Source: Balanoglossus misakiensis
Taxonomy: Eukaryota; Hemichordata
Reading direction: 5' to 3'
DNA length: 64,000 bases
Assembly: GCA_040954595.2 (NCBI GenBank)
Contig: CM082577.2
Coordinates: forward strand, 20,522,001-20,586,000
Below are positions 21,554 through 30,558 of the stretch, one piece after another. A program made the translations under genes and the position numbers. Every line of letters starts with the position of its first letter. The stretch's first letter is position 1. Under the pieces are notes generated by a model, which worked only from the letters and a program-made list of their open reading frames with translations, searched no databases and had not been told where the DNA came from.

Positions 21554-22786
21554 TTACTTACTAGTACATTTTTGTTTATCCTTATCCTTTTTTGGCTTTT
21601 TCCGATCCACTAAATTTGGTGTAAAACGTTTTTTCGGTCTGCCTGTGTTGCTGGGTTGAAGCTCAGTGTCTTTAGAGTTAGTGTCTTCCGGTTTGCGACG
21701 TTTAATTTGACAGTTTGCAATTGCCGTTTCATCAATGTCCATTTCGCTATTTTCAAGACTTGGGTCTAACTGTTCAGCGCGTTCTGCTCCTGATGTTTGA
21801 TCTTCTGAATTATCCTCTTCTTGATCTTGCTGTTGCTCATCCACTGGTGTTTGCTGTTCTTCAGCTTGATCTTGCAGCTGCTCATTCTCTGTTGTTTGTT
21901 GTTCCCGTACCTGCTCCTCGACCGATGTATTCCGGTCGGTATCAGTGACATTTTGTTCGTTATCAGTTATCATCTCCTGTACATAATTGTTGACAATTTC
22001 ATCGACTCCGCCATCACCATAAACTGTGACAGGACAATCGTTGACTTTGTGTCCACGACGGTGACACCGATAGCACGTTACGTTGGAACACGATCGCTCC
22101 AAGTGGCCCATTTCGCCGCACCGTTTGCATTGGTAATTTGGGCACGAATAAATTAAATGCGAGTCATCTAAACAGTGATTACACACTTTGTGTTGATTTG
22201 TGTGTAAAAGGCGTACATAACAACCATTCGGTTCAAATTTTACCGCGTACGGTAAGGATTTGATCGCCGCGGGTAGCTCGACTTTAACAAAGCGAGTGCC
22301 TGTCTCAACTTCGGGTTCTTCTTCAAAATGTTTTCTTATCACCGGACCACGAATAACGCAACCAAAACTCTCGAGCTTGGCAATAATATCATCATCAGAG
22401 GTGTAAGGAGGAACACCGATGAAAGAAACTGTTAGCAGATTCCTTACCAAGCCTTGAACTTCGACGGGACTACCGTCAATTGCAAAGCCATCAGTCAGTA
22501 AAGTGTCAACATCGGCTTCCGACGCCACAGTAATCTGCCACGCACTGTTGATCTTGACACAGGCAAAAACACTTCCTTCTCCCAGAATTTCTTTTATCGC
22601 ACGAATCAGATTTACTGCTGAATAATCTTCGTCACTGACAGATATCGTATTTTCTTTGACAGATTTCCTTGAAGACGGACGACATAATGGTATGCGTTTA
22701 GCAGCCGAAGACGAGCCAGGCAGGGCAGCCATATTGGCAACGCCCTGCCGGGTGACGTGGCAAAAAACGGGAAGATTCGAAAACAC
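21554..22786 (-). CDS. ORF1 of copy 3: type B Gag-like RNA-binding protein, intact
   Basis: 410 residues from the upstream Met (MFSNLPVF), or 392 from the inner Met at 22732 (MAALPGSSS), which I favour because the type-A copies also have it. A folded N-terminal domain spans about 50-190 (probably RRM-like). Three CCHC knuckles: C202-C205-H210-C215, C220-C223-H228-C233 and C238-C241-H246-C251. Residues 265-345 are acidic and Gln/Glu rich, and the tail is Lys/Arg rich (KKDKDKQKCTSK). This layout is known from ORF1 of Tx1-group elements, where the protein packages element RNA with ORF2. It is encoded directly upstream of ORF2. Packaging is inferred from the family. Confidence 0.92.
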   Translation of the reverse strand: MFSNLPVFCHVTRQGVANMAALPGSSSAAKRIPLCRPSSRKSVKENTISVSDEDYSAVNLIRAIKEILGEGSVFACVKINSAWQITVASEADVDTLLTDGFAIDGSPVEVQGLVRNLLTVSFIGVPPYTSDDDIIAKLESFGCVIRGPVIRKHFEEEPEVETGTRFVKVELPAAIKSLPYAVKFEPNGCYVRLLHTNQHKVCNHCLDDSHLIYSCPNYQCKRCGEMGHLERSCSNVTCYRCHRRGHKVNDCPVTVYGDGGVDEIVNNYVQEMITDNEQNVTDTDRNTSVEEQVREQQTTENEQLQDQAEEQQTPVDEQQQDQEEDNSEDQTSGAERAEQLDPSLENSEMDIDETAIANCQIKRRKPEDTNSKDTELQPSNTGRPKKRFTPNLVDRKKPKKDKDKQKCTSK

Positions 22787-22930
22787 AACAAATCTTCAAA
22801 ATACCTCGGAAATTTGTCCAAATACCACTTATACCAACACCAGTATATCCAAAACCGTAAGTATTCAGTCCGGATGGCACCAAATCGGTCAGATTGACCA
22901 CGATTGGCAGAGCTCTCGTCCGACACGTCT

Positions 22931-22975
22931 TGATCAGACGAGAACCGGCTTATTCTACGTGGTATGGCCGTAGGC
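22931..22975 (-). pseudogene. 5S rRNA 5' fragment (nt 1-45) at the 5' end of copy 3
   Basis: Exact nt 1-45 of the consensus. Nt 25-45 (22931-22951) form the second copy of the target-site duplication. Confidence 0.94.
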
Positions 22976-23234
22976 GAAAGATGGTTGAATTTCTCCTACT
23001 ATAAACCGGAATCCTACACCATTGAACACATAGTCCGACTTGGCTAATTTTTGTGGGTAACCGATCGACCTTCCATAGCTTATAAGGCAAGTAGGATAAA
23101 AAAATATGGTTTGTTTTGTTTTGCAAAAAGTGGTTTTAAAATTCAGACACTCGCAGAAAGAGGAAGAAACGGACACTTGCGACGAAAATATTATCCATCA
23201 AGCTACTCTTTAATGGAAAAGTTGGAAAAAAATG

Positions 23235-23354
23235 AAGCCTACAGCACGTAGTATTCCCAGGCGGTCTCCCATCCAAGTACTAACTACGCCCAACGCAGGT
23301 TTGCTTCGGTGATCAGACGAGAACCGGCTTATTCTACGTGGTATGGCCGTAGGC
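23235..23354 (-). rRNA. 5S rRNA gene, block 2 unit 1
   Basis: Complete consensus copy. Confidence 0.93.
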
Positions 23355-23622
23355 GAAGGATGGTTGAATTTCTCCTACTATAAACCTGAATCCCACACCA
23401 TTGGACACATAGCTCGACTTGGCTAATTTTTGTGGGTAACCGATCGACCTTCTATATAGCTTATAAGGCGAGTGGGATACAAAAATATGGTTTGTTTTGT
23501 TTTGCAAAAAGTGGTTTTAAAATTCAGACACTTGCAGAAAGAGGAAGAAACGGACACTTGCGACGAAAATATTATCGTATCCATCAGGCTACTCTTTAAT
23601 GGAAAAGTTGGAAAAAAAAATG

Positions 23623-23742
23623 AAGCCTACAGCACGTAGTATTCCCAGGCGGTCTCCCATCCAAGTACTAACTACGCCCAACGCAGGTTTGCTTCGGTGA
23701 TCAGACGAGAACCGGCTTATTCTACGTGGTATGGCCGTAGGC
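23623..23742 (-). rRNA. 5S rRNA gene, block 2 unit 2
   Basis: Complete consensus copy. Confidence 0.93.
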
Positions 23743-24001
23743 GAAAGATGGTTGAATTTCTCCTACTATAAACCGGAATCCTACACCATTGAACACATAG
23801 TCCGACTTGGCTAATTTTTGTGGGTAACCGATCGACCTTCCATAGCTTATAAGGCAAGTAGGATAAAAAAATATGGTTTGTTTTGTTTTGCAAAAAGTGG
23901 TTTTAAAATTCAGACACTCGCAGAAAGAGGAAGAAACGGACACTTGCGACGAAAATATTATCCATCAAGCTACTCTTTAATGGAAAAGTTGGGAAAAAAT
24001 G

Positions 24002-24121
24002 AAGCCTACAGCACGTAGTATTCCCAGGCGGTCTCCCATCCAAGTAGTAACTACGTCCAACGCACGTTTGGTTCGGTGATCAGACGAGAACCGGCTTATT
24101 CTACGTGGTATGGCCGTAGGC
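24002..24121 (-). pseudogene. 5S rRNA copy with four promoter-region changes (twin of 16394)
   Basis: Same G51C, C57G, G66A and G75C set as 16394-16513, so both derive from one mutated unit by block duplication. Confidence 0.8.
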
Positions 24122-24378
24122 GAAAGATGGTTGAATTTCTCCTACTTTAAACCTGAATCCTACACCATTAAACACATAGTCCGACTTGGCTAATTTTTGT
24201 GGGTAACCGATCGACCTTCCATAGCTTATAAGGCAAGTGGGATCAAAATTATGTTTTGTTTTGTTTTGCAAAAAGTGGTTTTAAAATTCAGACACTTGCA
24301 GAAAGAGGAAGAAACAGACACCTGCGACGAAAATATTATCCTTCAGGCAACTCTTTAATGGAAAAGTTGGAAAAAATG

Positions 24379-24474
24379 AAGCCTACAGCACGTTGTATTC
24401 CCAGGCGGTCTCCCATCCAAGTACTAACTACGCCCAACGCAGGTTTGCTTCGGTGATCAGACGAGAACCGGCTT
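24379..24474 (-). pseudogene. 5S rRNA gene interrupted by copy 4 (nt 25-120)
   Basis: Nt 25-120 with T105A. Nt 25 abuts the short A-tail of copy 4. Confidence 0.92.
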
Positions 24475-25263
24475 TTTTATCTTTTATTAAAAAGGACAGG
24501 CCCACTGGCTTGCCCTGTTAAAAATAATTTGTACATTACAAGAAGTTTGTAATTACAGTCATAGATTCATTTTAAATAATGCCATAAATTCTCAACACGT
24601 TACACTACTAATGCAAATCATTACAATATTGATGAAAAATCATACACCGAAATGAATGCATGTGTAGTCAAATCATTCAACATAAACAATCTTTAAATTC
24701 ACAATATTGCATTACAGCATTCCATCATTTATGTAAGTCCTACTACAATCTGTCATAGAATTGTGACATACAAATTAATTACAGGAACAATTACCAGTAA
24801 AAAGATGGTATGTAACACCAGAGGGCGCCAGGTTCAACTGAAGGTGACAACATAGACAAAACGACTGTCTAAAAATTTAAGGTAAAGTCAAAATCTTTTA
24901 CCGTTACAAGTACATTGTTTTGTGCAAAGATGCTTTCAAATAGCGCAACATCATCACTTACTTTGCACCTGTTATATTCAAAAGTGATTTTCTGTTTTAA
25001 TTTGTACTTAAAGAACTTGATCAAGTCGATTTTCCGAGTACAACGCTTGTATGCTAATCTTCTACTATGAATTGTATAACGTGAAAGTGACAATAAAATA
25101 TTGATCAGCGTGTACTCGTACTTGTCATGCTTGACAGGATAACCAAATAACATCATTAGAATTCTATCTGTTGGGTTAAACTTATTTACATTACAGGCAC
25201 TGTAGATATACTCAAAAACAAGTTGCCACAAGGATTGAATCGTCTTGCAGCACACAAACAAAT
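24475..25263 (-). mobile_element. 5S-targeted retrotransposon, copy 4 (3' end only)
   Basis: Retains the A-tail, the 3' UTR and the last 130 or so codons of ORF2 (24869-25263; LFVCCKTIQSLWQ to FDFTLNF). Similarity to the other copies stops at CACAAACAAAT (25263), where an AAT-rich tract begins. No 5S sequence lies at the upstream edge, so this is either a 5'-truncated insertion or one side of a later rearrangement. Confidence 0.9.
24869..25263 (-). pseudogene. ORF2 C-terminal remnant of copy 4
   Basis: About 131 codons colinear with residues 1175-1305 of copy 3 ORF2 and open to the normal stop. It starts inside the Cys/His motif. The open frame upstream (to 25297) is AAT-tract translation. 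Confidence 0.85.
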
Positions 25264-25787
25264 AATAATAATAATTATAATAATAATTATTATACACCTA
25301 CTGCTGTAACCTATGGAGTTCCGTAATACAATAATTCGCGGTATCACCGTCCAATAATTATTCAAATGAGGACGCGGAGTCCCATAACCCACAGGGTTAT
25401 TGGACGCATATTTGACCTTTGACCTCACAGCTGTCTGATGTAAACAATGATGATATTGCACCCTACTCTCACAAAAAATTATATAAAAAGTACACAGTCG
25501 TTATTAAACAAAATTATTGGTGGCCCAAGATGCGAAATAAGTCAAAATCCTCGATGAAATTTCAGTCGAAGGAATGTGTGAACGAACAGGCGAGCGCGTT
25601 CATCCCCGCAGCCTAGAACGTCGCGCGCGAGACATCGGCTCCTCGACACTAGCATCACCTGATGGCGAGGTGAAGGCGCGTTCGATATGCAAATTACATC
25701 ATGGCGGCGTCTGAAAACTAGAAAGTCCGATAGCGGCCTATTTATTCTTTATCGTTCATCTAGGACGTCCGGAAAAGGTGTATAATA
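25264..25787. other. Unclassified segment with 13-bp inverted ends
   Basis: Begins in an AAT/ATT-rich stretch. The sequence TTATTATACACCT (25287-25299) has its reverse complement at 25776-25788, so a mobile element of about 500 bp is possible, but no duplication can be assigned. The right half is CpG-rich (TCGCGCGCGA at about 25621, ATGGCGGCG at about 25701), unlike the neighbours, and may derive from a gene 5' end. No convincing coding frame. Confidence 0.35.
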
Positions 25788-25931
25788 ATAAGGTTATTCA
25801 CAAAATACCGGGATTTATGTCCTCGTACATCGTACGCTTCGGTATTGTCCTCGACGCTGCGCGTCTCGGACAATACCTGCGCTGCACGATGTACTCGGAC
25901 ATAAATCCCGGTATTTTGTGAATAACCTTAT
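25788..25931. repeat. Long hairpin, arms of about 70 nt, tiny loop
   Basis: The arm starting ATAAGGTTATTCACAAAATA (25788) is matched by its reverse complement ending at 25931, with a centre near 25860 and few mismatches, mostly in the inner third (about 25835-25885). It ends directly against the first AAT tract of the satellite. Probably a MITE or a palindromic junction. Confidence 0.75.
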
Positions 25932-26552
25932 ATTATAATAATAATAATAATAATAAAAATAATAATAATTAAATAAAGAATTATATAAAAATAATAATTT
26001 TAATAATAATAGGACCGATTTCCACAAAAATTTCACCATAGGGGTTTCTTGGCTCAATAAGAACAAAAATGATATCCGTTTAGTGATCACATGTTTCTAT
26101 GGCAACCATTTTGGGGCTGAAATTATGCTTTTTGTGCTAAGAGAGGGTATCACAAGTCAATTTACATAATAATTGGTTGGATTTGAACACAAAATCACAC
26201 TGGCAGTATTTTTGTTCACAAAGAAAACATTTGGGGTTTATTTTCCGAATGCACAATAATAAGTTGGTGAAATTTGACTTTTCTTTCAAGACAGAGGAAC
26301 TGCGCATGTGCAGAAAAACTGGCAATGCTGCTTGCCGATTTCCACAGTGTAACTACAAAAAAATACAAGATACAATAGTATCGTTAAGGAATCCAATCAA
26401 TCGATTGTTCATGCATTTCCAGACTGTCGACCAGTTTTAAAACATAAATTCATTGGTATTGCATAAACGTTTACCGTCTATTTGTTGTTGTATGACATGG
26501 GTTATTGAAGAAAGGCAGTTACAGGACACACTCGTAGAAGTACACTGTTTGA

Positions 26553-27902
26553 TAGCTCTGCGTACAGGTCTGTGTGTTCCCGGCGTTACACGGCCTCCAC
26601 CCACAGCCCTGCAAGGCGCCATAGAAAAAACTGGTGCTTCTGCGGTCCGGATCCGGACCGCAGCTTTTTCGGCCGAAATTTGATTTTATCGAAGCAAAAT
26701 ACGTTCCTAGTCTATTCCTACATCCTAACTGACTCCAAATATGATGTGATTAACTTGTCCTAACGTCCGAACCGCTCGCTTTCTAAAACTTTTATGTTTA
26801 GGGAGCATTCGTTTTTTACAGGGAGGGGGGGGCCGGTGGAAATCAGGGGGGGGTTTACTTTTACAAAGCAGTTTTTAGGGGGGGACAAATTTTATAATCA
26901 AGGGATTATTATATAGGGACTGAAAGGGGGGGACTTGAAAACTTTGACGGCTAAATATTTATTTTGAGTCCACAAAAATGCAGTTTCGCGTCCTTTATTT
27001 TACAAAATTTTCTAATGTGGGAGGGGGACACCCCCTCCCACACCCACCCCCTCCATTCATCAACACCTTTCAATCATTGACTGGTTTATCTAGTGTCCCA
27101 GGTCAGGGGACTTGCCCCCCACCCCATGATAACTTTGAGCGGCGACGTTAATTTGCTTTTGCTGGGTTCATTAAAATGCAGCTTTGAGCTCTGTATTTTA
27201 TAAAATTTTCTTATGTGGGAGGGGGACACCCCCTCCCAAACCCACCCCCTTCAATTCTCGGTTTACAATGTCTCCCAACACAGAATACAAATACTTAAAA
27301 TATAAAAACAATGTTCAGTAGACATGTAAATGAACAGACATAAATTGACAACAGAGAAAAAGATGCTGAAAAAAGACAAACTGAAAATAGTTGAAGCGCA
27401 CATATGTGGTATGTCGAACATACACCAATATCTGACAAAGTTTGATAAGTTAATCCGGTGGATAAACTTTTTTTTTGGGGGGGGGGGTCACATTTTAGAA
27501 AAGTAATTTCCAGGGGGGGTTGCCTTTTACATTTAGTCGGCGACTCAAATTCCACCGGCCCCCCCCCCTCCCTGTAAAAAACGAATGCTCCCTTACCCAT
27601 GGAGAAAAACTCGCTGTAAGCCTTGCATTCAATACGGCGATCTCGACATGTAAACACACACAAATAAATCAGAACGCGAGCAGTTCTGACGTTAGGACAA
27701 GTTAATCACATCATATTTGGAGTCAGTTAGGATGTAGAAGTAGACTAGGAAAGTATTTTGCTTCGATAAAATCAAATTTCGGCCGAAAAAGCTGCGGTCC
27801 GGATCCGGACCGCAGAAGCACCAGTTTTTTCTATGGCGCCTTGCAGGGCTGTGGGTGGAGGCCGTGTAACGCCGGGAACACACAGACCTGTACGCAGAGC
27901 TA
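26553..27902. mobile_element. Mutator-like foldback element (non-autonomous), 1350 bp
   Basis: The first and last 215 bp (26553-26767 and 27688-27902) are inverted repeats beginning TAGCTCTGCGTACAGG. It is flanked by the 9-bp direct duplication ACTGTTTGA (26544-26552 and 27903-27911), and the unduplicated sequence is present in satellite unit 5 at about 34624. Long terminal inverted repeats plus 9-bp duplications are the hallmark of Mutator-like elements. Each arm holds a perfect palindrome around TCCGGATCCGGA (about 26640-26661). There is no transposase frame. A 792-bp MITE is nested within, so the original element was about 555 bp. Confidence 0.82.
26801..27592. mobile_element. Harbinger-like MITE with G/C-run core, copy 1 (nested)
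   Basis: Ends GGGAGCATTCGTTTTTTAC and its reverse complement, flanked by TTA on both sides (26798-26800, 27593-27595). TWA duplications with GGG ends fit PIF/Harbinger. The subterminal regions are runs of G on one side and C on the other, and the core has more G-run/C-run blocks. No transposase frame. It shares its ends and most of its core with the element at 39097, though a middle portion differs. Confidence 0.8.
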
Positions 27903-28908
27903 ACTGTTTGAGTATTGACAGCGAGTCTGTGTTAAATTTGGCAGTTCAGCGTGACTTCAACACTAAATAGACAACTAGCAGAAACGTCTGCAAACTTCTA
28001 AATTTCTGGAAATGTTTTATTTGGTATGGTTATGAAATAATTTTCGTCTATGAAGAATCAAATCTCAGCGACGCACGATAGCTTCTGATGAATGCGAAGA
28101 CCTGTCAGCTGACACGCAAATACAGCCAAAACATAAAATTCAACATTGAAAACGGAACCGCGAGATGCCTCGTGTGTCTGTCCTGTCACCTCGTCTGAGA
28201 AAACAATAAAATTCCCGAGAAATAATAACACGAAATCCAAAGTATCGTGATAACATTTCTTCATTTCTCTGATTCTATTTGGCTGCCTTGTATTGTAAAC
28301 ATTGCGTCCGTTTGACACCGACACAAACGTAGCATAACTCAGAGGTCAATACTTTGATTAAAAACAATAATTTTAACACTAACCTTCCTGTTCCACGATA
28401 TCTGCGGTTTCTATGGCGCTCAAATCTCATGATATGTGCAATTCTAAAGCCAACTGGGGTATTATTCCTGTCGTTTTAGCCACGAAAACTGGGCAGACGA
28501 CACGACGCGAAACAGCTCGTTCACACTCAGTTGACATCGCGTGATTTCAGAGCGCGCGCAAACATACGAAAAATTGCTACAATGTTGTACGTAAATAAAC
28601 TCGGTCTCCAACTCGTGTTGGGTTTCGAGCGAAGTTTTGTACCTCAGATCTGTCGTACACACGCCACCAGACTCACTGGGTAACAAGGTTTTAAATAGTG
28701 TTTAACAATACCCGAGGTCTTTTTGTGAATATTAGGTAGAAAATCTCCAACCGAAAGCGTTGAAACGTCGTCTGCAATTTTAGATACATAGGCCACTTTG
28801 AAAAATGTTGTCTTTATGAATCTGAAGTATCACGAATGATTGTACAGGAAATCCACCCGTGCTTATTAAATTGATAGATTGTTTATATAATTCTTTAAAC
28901 CCCTTAAC

Positions 28909-28911
<3 letters not shown>

Positions 28912-28948
<37 letters not shown>

Positions 28949-28949
28949 T
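28912..28949 (+). repeat. (AAT)n microsatellite at the start of satellite unit 2
   Basis: About 12 AAT repeats ending in TTAAATAAAG. Confidence 0.95.
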
Positions 28950-30524
28950 AAATAAAGAATTATATAAAAATAATAATTTTAATAATAACAGGTCCGATTT
29001 CCACAAAAAATTCACCATAGGGGTATCTTGGCTCGAAAAGAACAAAAATGATATCCGTTTAGTGATCACATGTTTCTATGGCAACCATTTTTGGGCTGAA
29101 ATTATGCTTTTTGTGCTAAGAGAGGGTATCACAAGTCACTTTAAATAATAATAGGTTGGATTTGAACACAAAATCGCACTGGCAGTATTTTTGGTCACAA
29201 AGGAAACATTTGTGGTTTATTTTCCGAATGCACATTTATAAGTTGGTGAAATTTGACTTTTCTTTCAAGACAGAGGAACTGCACATGTGCAGAACAACTG
29301 GCAATGCAGCCTGCCGATTTCCACAGTTTCACTACAAAAAATCACAAGATACAATAGTATCGCTGGGGAATCCAATCAATCGATTGTTCACGCATATTTC
29401 CTGACTGTCGACCAGTTTTAAAACATAAATCCATTGGTATTGCATAAACGTTTACCGTCTATCTGTTGTTGTATGGTTATCGAAGGAAGGCAGTTACAGG
29501 ACACACTCGTAGAAGTACACACTTTTTGAGTGTTGACGGCGAGTCTGTTAAATTTGGCAGTTCAGCGTGACTTCAACACTAAATAGACAACTAGCAGAAA
29601 CGTCTGCAAACTTCTAAATTTCTGGAAATGTTTTATTTGGTATGGTTATGAAATAATTTTCGTCTATGAAGAATCAAATCTCAGCGACGCACGATAGCTT
29701 CTGATGAATGCGAAGACCTGTCAGCTGACACGCAAATACAGCCAAAACATAAAATTCAACATTGAAAACGGAACCGCGAGATGCCTCGTGTGTCTGTCCT
29801 GTCACCTCGTCTGAGAAAACAATAAAATTCCCGAGAAATAATAACACGAAATCCAAAGTATCGTGATAACATTTCTTCATTTCTCTGATTCTATTTGGCT
29901 GCCTTGTATTGTAAACATTGCGTCCGTTTGACACCGACACAAACGTAGCATAACTCAGAGGTCAATACTTTGATTAAAAACAATAATTTTAACACTAACC
30001 TTCCTGTTCCACGATATCTGCGGTTTCTATGGCGCTCAAATCTCATGATATGTGCAATTCTAAAGCCAACTGGGGTATTATTCCTGTCGTTTTAGCCACG
30101 AAAACTGGGCAGACGACACGACGCGAAACAGCTCGTTCACACTCAGTTGACATCGCGTGATTTCAGAGCGCGCGCAAACATACGAAAAATTGCTACAATG
30201 TTGTACGTAAATAAACTCGGTCTCCAACTCGTGTTGGGTTTCGAGCGAAGTTTTGTACCTCAGATCTGTCGTACACACGCCACCAGACTCACTGGGTAAC
30301 AAGGTTTTAAATAGTGTTTAACAATACCCGAGGTCTTTTTGTGAATATTAGGTAGAAAATCTCCAACCGAAAGCGTTGAAACGTCGTCTGCAATTTTAGA
30401 TACATAGGCCACTTTGAAAAATGTTGTCTTTATGAATCTGAAGTATCACGAATGATTGTACAGGAAATCCACCCGTGCTTATTAAATTGATAGATTGTTT
30501 ATATAATTCTTTAAACCCCTTAAC

Positions 30525-30525
<1 letters not shown>
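28912..30525. repeat. Satellite unit 2 (about 1.61 kb)
   Basis: Uninterrupted unit running AAT tract to AAT tract. From 28912 to about 31200 units 2 and 3 are almost base-for-base identical, so this pair arose by a recent tandem duplication. Contains GAGCGCGCGC (28553 type) and GGTAACAAGG landmarks seen in all units. Confidence 0.9.

Positions 30526-30558
<33 letters not shown>

Larger units (their letters stand above)
17233..22930 (-). mobile_element. 5S-targeted non-LTR retrotransposon, copy 3: full length, intact
   Basis: 5698 bp. In sense: 5' UTR of about 144-200 bp, ORF1 (410 codons), two-base gap, ORF2 (1305 codons), a 3' UTR of about 400 bp with AATAAA, and an A-run of 12-14. Flanks are 5S nt 1-45 upstream (22931-22975) and nt 25-120 downstream (17137-17232), so 5S nt 25-45 is duplicated: a 21-bp target-site duplication. 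Both frames are open and key residues are present. With the longest A-tail of the group and a perfect duplication, this looks like the youngest copy and a candidate active element. The protein layout and 5S target match the Tx1 group of the L1 superfamily, and specifically Mutsu-type elements. Confidence 0.95.
22976..24378 (-). repeat. 5S units with divergent central-type spacer, block 2
   Basis: Three complete units plus flanks with the same spacer subtype and the same mutated gene as block 1. A small GTATC duplication is present near 23574. Confidence 0.9.
25932..28911. repeat. Satellite unit 1 (about 1.6 kb) with 1350-bp insertion
   Basis: Starts in the AAT tract followed by TTAAATAAAGAATTATATAA. 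Landmarks shared with the other units: CCGATTTCCACAAAAA (26015), TTGGATTTGAACACAAAATC, AGGAACTGCGCATGTGCAG and ACCAGTTTTAAAACATAAAT. It is interrupted by 26553-27902. Short open frames recur between units but are not backed by start context or codon-level conservation, so I treat the unit as non-coding. Confidence 0.85.

Noticed and set aside
25405-25745. CpG-rich stretch as a host promoter or first exon
   Set aside because: Only a very short ATG frame and no splice-supported continuation could be read. Left as unclassified.
26453-26763. Frames in the arms of the foldback element
   Set aside because: The same peptide appears in both inverted arms and spans a palindrome. No transposase similarity.
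28058-28686. Frames of 88 and 74 codons conserved between satellite units
   Set aside because: Conserved only because the DNA units are near-identical. They are broken in units 3, 4 and 6 and have no recognisable domain.
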